A DNA stretch of 9,389 bases from Bacteroidales bacterium (GTDB taxonomy: Bacteria; Bacteroidota; Bacteroidia; Bacteroidales; PUMT01): contig SLOS01000325.1 in assembly GCA_007132365.1 (NCBI GenBank), positions 1 to 9,389 on the forward strand, read 5' to 3'. The notes below the pieces were generated by a model. That model saw nothing but the letters and a program-made list of their open reading frames with translations. It had not been told where the DNA came from and ran no database searches. This document shows, one piece after another, positions 1-6,902 of the stretch (position 1 is the first letter of the stretch; every line of letters begins with the position of its first letter). The translations under genes and the position numbers were made by a program.

Positions 1-8
1 ATTCTTGT

Positions 9-57
9 TAAAAAGGGGACAGATTTCTGCAATCGTTGTCCCCTTTTTAGTTTTTTA
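9..57 (+). terminator. Perfect hairpin with flanking A and T runs; possible bidirectional terminator or REP-like repeat
   Basis: Bases 9-21 (TAAAAAGGGGACA) are perfectly complementary to 37-49 (TGTCCCCTTTTTA). They form a 13-bp stem around a 15-nt loop (22-36) and are followed by a T-rich run to about 57. The A run before and T run after the G/C core fit a bidirectional intrinsic terminator for a gene upstream of the window. The string GGGGACAGATTT at 15-26 also resembles, from memory, a repeat seen near REP-associated IS200-like transposases in many genomes. No transposase lies in the window. The stem is certain; its role is inferred. Confidence 0.5.
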
Positions 58-118
58 TTCAGGTTTTGACTGCATTCCGGTTTACAATCTTAAAATTCCA
101 TAAAACATTTTCTGCTGG

Positions 119-150
119 TTTGACTAATTTAAACTTTTGTAATATCTTAC
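119..150 (+). promoter_or_regulatory. Candidate Bacteroidota-type promoter for the phosphoesterase gene
   Basis: TTTG at 119-122 is followed after 20 nt by TATCTTAC at 143-150. This matches the TA and TT positions of the Bacteroidota -7 element TAnnTTTG, but not its final TG. A competing pair is TTTG at 136-139 with ATCCTTTG at 161-168. Either would leave a leader of roughly 75 to 95 nt before the start at 248. Such matches arise easily in AT-rich DNA, so this is only a candidate. Confidence 0.25.
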
Positions 151-247
151 GTCTTTTAAAATCCTTTGTTAAGTTAAATTGCCGGTCTCAGCTTTATTAT
201 CTGAATATTGTTGAAAATCAACACTCTATAATTAATTAAGTGTACTT

Positions 248-1789
248 GTGAGACGATTTATATGCTTTTTGTCTTTGGTCCTGTGTTTTCACCTCCTTGC
301 CGGATCAAATGATGATGTTGTCGGGGGAATAGTCTTTCTTGATATAAATAAAAACGGGAAGCCGGATCCCGGCGAACCTGGTATTGAGGGAATAGCTGTT
401 TCCAATGGGGATGAGGTGGTGCTGACCAATGCTGCCGGAGAATGGGAACTTCCGGCAGGAAACGGACCCGGCGTATTTGTTATTAAACCTTCCGGGTATG
501 CGGTCCCGGTGAATCAGGACAATATACCCCACCATTATATTTTATTTGAAGAAATAGATGAGGCAGGAGTCGTAAGGACTGATGAGCTTCATTTCCCTCT
601 TTATGAATCGGCTGAAGAGGAAAAATTTTCGGTATTGTTTTTTGCCGACACCCAGGCCAGGGGCTTGCGGGAAGTTAATTTTATCCTTCGCGATGTTGTG
701 CAGGAGTGCATAGGAACCGATGCTGTACTGGGAGTGTCACTTGGCGATATTGTTGCCGATGATCCAGGTTTGTTTGCTGAAATAAGCCAGGGGATTGGTA
801 AGATTGGAATACCCTGGTACAACATTTTCGGAAATCATGACAATGACCGGGATGCTGATACAAACAGTGAGCGCGACGCCACATTCAGGAAATTCTTCGG
901 TCCTAGCACCTATGCATTTGAATATGGTCAGGTGGCTTTTATCGGACTCAACAACATTTATTTTCCTGAAGAGGGCAGATACCGGACACATATTTCAGAA
1001 AAGCAGTTAAGATTTGTGGATAATTATCTTGACTATGTTCCGAACCACAAGCTTATTGTCCTGATGATGCATGCTCCTCTGGTAAGGAGTGAAAACAGGG
1101 AAAGATTATATGAGATCCTGAAAGACAGAGCGCATACATTTTCCATTTCCGGACATGTACACCGACAGATCAACCTTTTTATTGATGAAGAGATGGGCTG
1201 GAAAGGCCCGGAACCTCACCATCACCTGATAACTGCAACCGTATCGGGAAGCTGGTGGTGCGGACTTAAGGACGAGCTCGGTATTCCACACGCTACCATG
1301 AATGACGGTGCCCCCAACGGGTACTCAATTGTCACCTTTGACCGAAACACATACAGTGTCCGGTTCAAAGCTGCCCGGCGACCGGCCTGTTATCAAATGA
1401 ACATTTATTTACCTGACGAAATGAAAGAAGACGAAACAGATACAACTACTGTTCTGGTTAATATTTTTGCCGGGTCCGGCCGGTCAAAAGTGGAAATGCT
1501 GGTCGACAATCATGGAAAATGGATACCCATGGAGCATGTTGAAACCATTGATCCGGAATGTCTGCGAATGCACCGGCTGAGCCCTTTACTTGATCAGAAA
1601 TTCAATGGTCAGACACTGGATCGCATTTTAGGCTGGAAAATGGATTACCCAAGTGTATCAACCCACATGTGGCAGGCAAAACTGCCTGAAGGCCTGAAGC
1701 CTGGTACACATATGGTGACTGTCCGGACTACCGATATGTATAACCAGAAATGGACCTCCCATCGCATTTTCAGGATTCGTTCAAATTGA
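248..1789 (+). CDS. Secreted calcineurin-like metallophosphoesterase with N- and C-terminal accessory domains
   Basis: The 513-residue product has a signal peptide (about 1-19, hydrophobic LSLVLCFHLLAG), so it is probably periplasmic or surface-exposed. Residues about 25-110 form a beta-sandwich-like domain resembling MetallophosN/SdrD-B; its D32-x-N-x-N-G loop, ending at D40 and E43, looks calcium-binding. Residues about 126-310 carry the dinuclear-metal phosphoesterase motifs: D134-T-Q136, G166-D167, G195-N-H-D198, H275 in MMHAP, and G302-H-V-H305. All expected metal ligands are present, so it should be active. About 315-513 matches the MetallophosC-type tail. The substrate is unknown; phosphomonoesters or phosphodiesters are both possible. 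Translation starts at a GTG: an in-frame stop at 233-235 leaves no ATG upstream, and no Shine-Dalgarno sequence is visible. The next gene follows after 102 nt without an obvious promoter, suggesting an operon. Confidence 0.9.
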   Translation: MRRFICFLSLVLCFHLLAGSNDDVVGGIVFLDINKNGKPDPGEPGIEGIAVSNGDEVVLTNAAGEWELPAGNGPGVFVIKPSGYAVPVNQDNIPHHYILFEEIDEAGVVRTDELHFPLYESAEEEKFSVLFFADTQARGLREVNFILRDVVQECIGTDAVLGVSLGDIVADDPGLFAEISQGIGKIGIPWYNIFGNHDNDRDADTNSERDATFRKFFGPSTYAFEYGQVAFIGLNNIYFPEEGRYRTHISEKQLRFVDNYLDYVPNHKLIVLMMHAPLVRSENRERLYEILKDRAHTFSISGHVHRQINLFIDEEMGWKGPEPHHHLITATVSGSWWCGLKDELGIPHATMNDGAPNGYSIVTFDRNTYSVRFKAARRPACYQMNIYLPDEMKEDETDTTTVLVNIFAGSGRSKVEMLVDNHGKWIPMEHVETIDPECLRMHRLSPLLDQKFNGQTLDRILGWKMDYPSVSTHMWQAKLPEGLKPGTHMVTVRTTDMYNQKWTSHRIFRIRSN

Positions 1790-1891
1790 TTCATTTATAA
1801 TAGAACAGGGGGATCCATGGGAATTGAAACACAGAATATGAATAACCTGCAATATGTAATTAATTGATTATTAATTTAAATAACCTGTTTT

Positions 1892-4168
1892 ATGAAAATG
1901 AAAAAGTTTAATTATTTCTCTTTTATAGTTTGTTTAGCGTTTTTAGCGCTTTCCATGCCAGGACTCGCGCGTGATACTGAAAAGCAGGTCCACAAGGATA
2001 CTCCTTTTTTACAGGATTACAGCATTAAGTTTTATCACAATAAACCAGGAGTTATATTGCAAAAGATTGTATCAGACCTGAACGGCAATATTCAGGTGCT
2101 GTCATCTGACGGACTGCTTCATCCTCATAACGGGCGGTTTCTTTATCCGGGCGAGCTGAAAACCGACAACAGGCATCGCCCCATGGCCGACAAGAATATT
2201 GCCGACCTTACGGTTGTTGACCAGCAATTTGTTTACCTTGATGATGAAGCAGTGCTCAGCAACGCCTGGTCCGGCAGATTGTTTTCCATGCACCGGATGC
2301 CCGGGGCAAATATTTTTGCCGGCAACGGCGATTTTGTTTTCCTTCTCTCTGATGGCAGGGAGCTGAAGTCTGTCAAAGATTCGGAGCAGCTATGGAAAGG
2401 CAGGATCAGGGAAGGGATTATAGATATAAAATATAACCCGGCAACAGAGAAGTTCTGGATCCTGACCGAAAAATCACTAAGTACTTTTTCACCGGAAACG
2501 AATGAACTGAAAACAGTTTTTACAGGAAACGGGTTTACCTCTTTCGATGTAGTGGCCTACGGCAGCAAAACCATCATCGGGACCGGTAACGGCTATATTG
2601 AGATCAATAATCTCAACCAAAGGCAGATTGGGGAAGTCCGCAGGAACCTGCCTGTAACTGAAATCACTGCTGTAAATGAAGTTAACGGCAAAGTGTGGTT
2701 TGGCTCACCTCTTGGAGCATTCATGCAGCAGGACGATGGAAAGTACAAATACTATTATGGCGAACGCTGGCTTCCTGACAATAATGTTATTAACATTACT
2801 GAAGGACCAGGAAATTCAGTACTTGTACTTACAGATAACGGCCTTGGGCAAATTGTGTTTGAAAATATGACCTTAAAGGATAAGGCAATGTATTTCGAGG
2901 ACCAGGTACGCAGCCGTCACATCCGTTATGGATTTAATGCGAGCCTGGCAGGAATGGACCATGGTGATTTGTCAACCGGTTATTTGCGTGACTCAGACAA
3001 TGACGGCCTCTGGACCACCATGTACCTCGGAAGCCAGATATTCAGGTATGCCGTAACCGGATCTGAAGAAGCGCTTTATAACCTGGCTGAGTCACTAGAT
3101 GCCATGGAGCGCCTGTTCACTATCAATCCGATATTTGGTTTTCCTTCCCGTTCTTTCGAACGCAGCGGATATATTGAGGTCCTTGCTGATCCGCGTCGCT
3201 GGCAGCATTCGTCAGATCCTGAGTGGGACTGGAAAGCTACTACCAGCAGTGATGAAGCTATCGGACATATTTTTGCATTTGGTGCACTTGCAGAGCTGGT
3301 TGATGTGGAGCCCCTACGCTCAAAAGCAGTATACCTGATCGACAAATTAATGCAGCACATTGTTGATAATGACCTGTACCTGATTGATTATGATGGAAAA
3401 CCTACTACATGGGCCAGGTGGAATCCGGAATATGTAAATGCATTTCCTACCCAGGTTGGCGACCGTAAGCTTAACTCTTCAAATATTATTGCCATGCTGC
3501 AAACTGCCTACCATTTTACCAGAAAGGAAATATATAAGGATGTGGCCTTTGAATTGATGGAAGAGCATGGCTACCTGGAAAATTTAATGAGACCTATGGA
3601 AGAAATTGGCCGGGTACCCGATGAAATTCCAAACGGTTCTGAAGGTTTGTCACATGATGAATTGCTGGATGCCGCCGAAGCCCGTGCCCAGATGCTATCA
3701 TCGTCTTGGAACCATTCTGATGATGAAATGTATTTTCTGGGTTATTGGGGACTTTACCGTTATGCTTTCAATGATACCCTTAAAGATATGTATAAAGAGG
3801 CAATCATTGACCACTGGGAGATTGAGCGTCCTGAGAAGGAGGGCCTCTGGAATATATTCACCGCTTTGGTCAGCCCGGAGTTTGACCTGGAAGAGGCCAT
3901 CTGGTATCTGCAGAGGCACCCGATGGACCTGATCCAATGGGAGATTAGAAACAGTCACCGTAAAGACATTGAATTTATGGAACCCAATTTCAGAAATCAG
4001 ACTATTACTGAAGTATTACCGCCCGACGAACGCCCGGTACAGAGGCATAATTCAAACATGTTTCGCCTTGACACATCAGGTAACGGTTCCTATGAATACA
4101 GTGCAGGTGATATCTGGTTGCTTCCCTACTGGCTGGGACGGTATTTTGAAGTAATCACGACACCATAA
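1892..4168 (+). CDS. Secreted beta-propeller-like / alpha-helical toroid-like protein, function unknown
   Basis: The 758-residue product starts with a signal peptide (about 1-26, basic MKMKK then a hydrophobic core ending near GLA). Residues about 45-325 contain repeated short strands of the type 'GNIQVLSSDGL', 'GKVWFGSPLGAF' and 'NSVLVLTDNGLGQI'. These resemble propeller blades of the kind found in two-component-regulator propellers, but there is no transmembrane segment or kinase here. Residues about 333-758 are mainly helical and rich in Trp, Asp and Glu, with DSDNDGLW (367-374), WDWKATTSSDEAIGH (445-459), a WARWNPEY stretch (507-514) and SSSWNHSDDEMYF (603-615). This composition and spacing recall (alpha/alpha) toroid carbohydrate-active enzymes, where clustered acidic residues line the cleft. 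I cannot assign a named family. The start ATG at 1892 immediately precedes the signal peptide. Its 3' end converges on lipoprotein copy A across a 91-nt gap; a small CACCA/TGGTG hairpin surrounds the stop codon. Confidence 0.85.
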   Translation: MKMKKFNYFSFIVCLAFLALSMPGLARDTEKQVHKDTPFLQDYSIKFYHNKPGVILQKIVSDLNGNIQVLSSDGLLHPHNGRFLYPGELKTDNRHRPMADKNIADLTVVDQQFVYLDDEAVLSNAWSGRLFSMHRMPGANIFAGNGDFVFLLSDGRELKSVKDSEQLWKGRIREGIIDIKYNPATEKFWILTEKSLSTFSPETNELKTVFTGNGFTSFDVVAYGSKTIIGTGNGYIEINNLNQRQIGEVRRNLPVTEITAVNEVNGKVWFGSPLGAFMQQDDGKYKYYYGERWLPDNNVINITEGPGNSVLVLTDNGLGQIVFENMTLKDKAMYFEDQVRSRHIRYGFNASLAGMDHGDLSTGYLRDSDNDGLWTTMYLGSQIFRYAVTGSEEALYNLAESLDAMERLFTINPIFGFPSRSFERSGYIEVLADPRRWQHSSDPEWDWKATTSSDEAIGHIFAFGALAELVDVEPLRSKAVYLIDKLMQHIVDNDLYLIDYDGKPTTWARWNPEYVNAFPTQVGDRKLNSSNIIAMLQTAYHFTRKEIYKDVAFELMEEHGYLENLMRPMEEIGRVPDEIPNGSEGLSHDELLDAAEARAQMLSSSWNHSDDEMYFLGYWGLYRYAFNDTLKDMYKEAIIDHWEIERPEKEGLWNIFTALVSPEFDLEEAIWYLQRHPMDLIQWEIRNSHRKDIEFMEPNFRNQTITEVLPPDERPVQRHNSNMFRLDTSGNGSYEYSAGDIWLLPYWLGRYFEVITTP

Positions 4169-4259
4169 ATGGTGCTTTGATTACTTATTGGTTAATACCG
4201 GTTATCTTACCCGGTTGATGGAGCAGTGATTGGAGGCTGTGAGAATAATGTCCGGATAA

Positions 4260-5492
4260 CTAATCGGATAACGGTCTGATAAAGAAAACGTATGAATTTG
4301 TATGACGGTATGAGAACTCTGGTTCGTTGGGGAACCTGTAAGCGATGCTGTACAACACCATCAATTCATTTGGAACATCATCATTGTATTTGTTGATAAC
4401 GACATTCTGGCTGTAACCGTCAAGGCTCCTGGCAAAGCTGCTTATTATGGTGCCTTCGCCCCAGTTCTCGCCGTCCTCAGACTGATACACCACAAAGAGG
4501 CGTGAACCTTCCCCCCTCTGCCCGGAGCGTCCATGAAGGTAGTAACGGCCATTCAGGTAAGCGAGTTTGGGGTCCCGGATCTTCTTATCAAGCCAGGCAA
4601 GCTTCTGCTCTCCCCAGGTATGCCCCTCATCATCGCTTATACAATAGTATAAGTGATGTTCGTCGTCGGTTTTATAAGCTCCGGCCAGCAGACGTCCATC
4701 CTCCATGACGCACAACGCTCCGTACCAGGTTTCATGATCCAAAGGCAGCGTGCTGCGCTTGCTCCAGCTGCGCCCGTCGTCAGTGCTGACATAAAGTACG
4801 TGCGGGCCCTCTCTCCCTTCTACTTCAACCAGTACATAGCTGGTTTCTCCTGCTACCGCTACCTGAACAGGAAACCCCGTGAAAGATCCGTCAAAAGGCT
4901 GGTACCCGGTCCATGTAGCGCCATGATCATAGCTGCGCATAAAGCCGAGGTTGGTCACACCTTCCGACACACCACCATACACGTCATTGCCCATATGCAC
5001 AATAAAAAGTACAATCGTTCCCTCGCTGGTGACAAGACCTGACACAACCCAGGCAGCTACCATCGGGTTATTCCTGTAGGTATTGTAAGAATACGCGAAT
5101 TTGTTGTACATATCCCAGGTCCTGCCTCCATCCCTGCTTATGGAATATTCGCTCCACCCGTCAACATTATGACCGCTCGCATTGGTATAAAATGCAACCA
5201 GGTTGCCGTTGGCTAATTCGAGGGCAACAGGCCCCCCGTGAGAGTTGCGACTTAATTTATCATTTTCGAAATCAGCGACGATGGTGCCAAAAACTTTGTC
5301 GCCAACCCGGGTTGAGGGATCGTAATCGTAGATCAGTGACCCGTCTGTTATCTCATGGTATGGCTCTGTCTTCTCAGAATCTCTGGTAATATCAGCACAA
5401 CCCGGCAATAACAGAATTAGCAGCCCGGCTGCCAGCCTTCCGGCTGCGGATGTAATTCGTTTAAAACATTCATTTTTATTAGATGTGTTCAT
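4260..5492 (-). CDS. Sialidase-like Asp-box (BNR) lipoprotein, copy A (last gene of the operon)
   Basis: The 410-residue product is a lipoprotein: a basic N-terminus, a hydrophobic run and the lipobox LPGC, with Cys32 as the lipidated residue. The mature part carries five Asp-box repeats: SRDGGRTW (119-126), SYDHGATW (187-194), STDDGRSW (236-243), SDDEGHTW (286-293) and a shortened SEDGENW (338-344). This is the signature of the six-bladed sialidase-like propeller. The arginine of the sialidase FRIP motif is not visible: the equivalent strand reads NSHGGPVALEL (83-93), and the usual catalytic Asp nearby is also not evident. His85 and His108 are kept in all three copies. Sialidase activity is therefore doubtful; a lyase, another glycosidase or a glycan binder is possible. 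A Shine-Dalgarno-like AAGGA lies about 8 nt before the ATG. By eye it is about 85% identical to copy C over the mature region and closer to copy B at its N-terminus. Confidence 0.85.
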   Translation of the reverse strand: MNTSNKNECFKRITSAAGRLAAGLLILLLPGCADITRDSEKTEPYHEITDGSLIYDYDPSTRVGDKVFGTIVADFENDKLSRNSHGGPVALELANGNLVAFYTNASGHNVDGWSEYSISRDGGRTWDMYNKFAYSYNTYRNNPMVAAWVVSGLVTSEGTIVLFIVHMGNDVYGGVSEGVTNLGFMRSYDHGATWTGYQPFDGSFTGFPVQVAVAGETSYVLVEVEGREGPHVLYVSTDDGRSWSKRSTLPLDHETWYGALCVMEDGRLLAGAYKTDDEHHLYYCISDDEGHTWGEQKLAWLDKKIRDPKLAYLNGRYYLHGRSGQRGEGSRLFVVYQSEDGENWGEGTIISSFARSLDGYSQNVVINKYNDDVPNELMVLYSIAYRFPNEPEFSYRHTNSYVFFIRPLSD

Positions 5493-5573
5493 ACTTTTTT
5501 CCTTTTTAATAGGGTTATTTACTATGCCTCGCAGAATTTTATAAAATAATAACCTGTGTAACTGCCCTGATTA
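5493..5573 (-). repeat. Intergenic spacer between copies B and A, homologous to the C-B spacer
   Basis: This 81-nt spacer aligns along almost its whole length with 6816-6902, with roughly four in five bases matching by eye. It includes the AAAAAGGA ribosome-binding region next to the start codon and the shared block TAGTAAATAAC just upstream of it. The spacer was evidently copied along with the gene. I see no conserved promoter or terminator in it, which supports one transcript for C, B and A. Confidence 0.75.
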
Positions 5574-6815
5574 TCAGTTTTCATGACCCGGTTCAGGCCT
5601 GATAAAGAAAACATATGAATTGGTGGAACGGTAGGGGCCCTCATGATCATCGTAATCGTAGGCAATACTGTACAAAACCATCAATTCATTGGGAACATCC
5701 TGCTTATATTTGTTTATAATAACGTTTTTGCTATAACCGTCAAGGCTCCTTTTGGCAAGACTGCTTATTATGGTGCCTTCGCCCCAGTTCTCACCGTCTT
5801 CGGATTGATATAATACAAAGCTTCGCCCATATTCGCCCCCATGCCCCGCGCGTCCATGCAGGTAGTAACGTCCATCCAGGTAGGCAAGTTCAGGGTTCCG
5901 GATACGCTTATCAAGATAGACGCTCTTCTCATCGCCCCAGGTATGCCCCTCATCTTCACTTATGCAATAGAAGAAATAATGCTCGTCTCCGTCAACGCAT
6001 TCATATGCCCCGGCCAGCAGACTTCCATCCTCCATAACACACAAGGCACCGTACCATCTTGAGTCCTCCAGCGGGAGTGTGCTGCGTTTTCTCCAGCTGC
6101 GCCCGTCATCAGTACTGACATACAGAACGTGTGGGCCTTCATTCGAGTCTACCAGCAGGTAATTGGTCTTGCCCTCTACCGCAATTGCAGCGGGGTACCC
6201 TGCGAAAGAGCCGTCCAGGGGCTGGTATTCGGACCATGTATCCCCATTATCATAGCTGCGCATAAAGCCAAGGTTGGTGCGACCTTCTTCCCCTCCACCG
6301 CGAACAGGGTTCCCCATATGTGAAATAAACAGAAGCACCGTCCCCTTGCTGGTAACAAGACCCTCCTCCACCCAGGCAGCTACCTTTGGGTTACTCCGGT
6401 AAGTATCGTAAGAATACATGAATTTGTTATACATATCCCAGATCCGGCCGCCATCCGTGCTGATGGCATATTCGCTCCATCCGTCAACACTATGACCGGT
6501 CGCATTGGAATGAAATGCAACCAGGTTACCGTTGGCTAATTCGAGGGCAACAGGCCCCCCATGCGAGTTGCGACCCGGATTATCATTCTCGAAATCAGCG
6601 ACAATAGTGCCAAAAACTTTGTCGCCCACCCGGGTTGACGGATCGTAATCGTAGATCAGCGACCCGTCTGTTATCTCGTAGTACGGCTCTGTCTTTTCCG
6701 GTTCCGGGGTGATTTCAGCACAACCCGGCAATAATAAGATTAACAGCCCCGCTGCCAGAAATCCGGTTGCGGATCTGGTTCGTTTAAAATATTCATTTTT
6801 ATCAGAAGTTTTCAT
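5574..6815 (-). CDS. Sialidase-like Asp-box (BNR) lipoprotein, copy B (middle gene)
   Basis: The 413-residue product is a lipoprotein with lipobox LPGC and Cys32. Asp-boxes lie at STDGGRIW (119-126), SYDNGDTW (187-194), STDDGRSW (234-241), SEDEGHTW (286-293) and a short SEDGENW (338-344). It is the most divergent copy: the loop after blade four reads YECVDGDEHYFF where A and C have a shorter T-x-DEHH form, and the C-terminal loop (DYDDHEGPYRS) differs from the FPNEPE-type loop of the others. Its leader peptide (MKTSDKNEYFKR) clearly matches copy A and not copy C. His85 and His108 and the NSHGGP strand are conserved, and no FRIP arginine is seen. The Shine-Dalgarno-like AAAAGGA stands 8-9 nt before the ATG. 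It is probably anchored in the outer membrane and acts on the same or a related ligand as its neighbours. The divergent loops suggest altered specificity, which is inference. Confidence 0.85.
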   Translation of the reverse strand: MKTSDKNEYFKRTRSATGFLAAGLLILLLPGCAEITPEPEKTEPYYEITDGSLIYDYDPSTRVGDKVFGTIVADFENDNPGRNSHGGPVALELANGNLVAFHSNATGHSVDGWSEYAISTDGGRIWDMYNKFMYSYDTYRSNPKVAAWVEEGLVTSKGTVLLFISHMGNPVRGGGEEGRTNLGFMRSYDNGDTWSEYQPLDGSFAGYPAAIAVEGKTNYLLVDSNEGPHVLYVSTDDGRSWRKRSTLPLEDSRWYGALCVMEDGSLLAGAYECVDGDEHYFFYCISEDEGHTWGDEKSVYLDKRIRNPELAYLDGRYYLHGRAGHGGEYGRSFVLYQSEDGENWGEGTIISSLAKRSLDGYSKNVIINKYKQDVPNELMVLYSIAYDYDDHEGPYRSTNSYVFFIRPEPGHEN

Positions 6816-6902
6816 ACTTTTTTTCCTTTTTATTAGAGTTATTTACTATGTCTCACAGGATTTCACAAATAATAATCTATGTAATTGCCATGATTTTTCA
6901 GT
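6816..6902 (-). repeat. Intergenic spacer between copies C and B, homologous to the B-A spacer
   Basis: This 87-nt spacer is the second copy of the sequence at 5493-5573 and differs by scattered substitutions and a few single-base indels. It carries the ribosome-binding region of copy B. The homology continues without a break into the end of copy C and the start of copy B, as expected from tandem duplication of a gene-plus-spacer unit of about 1.3 kb. Confidence 0.75.

Noticed and set aside
1817..1867. Possible 16-residue micro-ORF between the phosphoesterase and the propeller/toroid gene, preceded by a purine-rich GGGGGA
   Set aside because: It is too short to judge, has no recognisable composition or signal, and the purine run is closer to the ATG than is usual for a Shine-Dalgarno sequence.
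4161..4215. Possible convergent terminator: CACCA/TGGTG around the stop codon at 4166-4168 and ACCGG/CCGGT at 4197-4215
   Set aside because: Both stems are only 5 bp and neither is followed by a T run on either strand. No convincing terminator is seen in the 91-nt convergent gap.
4251..4272. Direct repeat CGGATAAC at the 3' end of lipoprotein copy A
   Set aside because: Two 8-bp copies overlapping a stop codon are likely chance or slippage. There is no sign of an attachment site or mobile-element end.
4653..5042. Plus-strand open frame of 129 codons inside copy A, with similar antisense frames in copies B and C
   Set aside because: These frames recur because the three genes are paralogous. 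They run antisense to clear Asp-box lipoproteins and show no domain or export signal.
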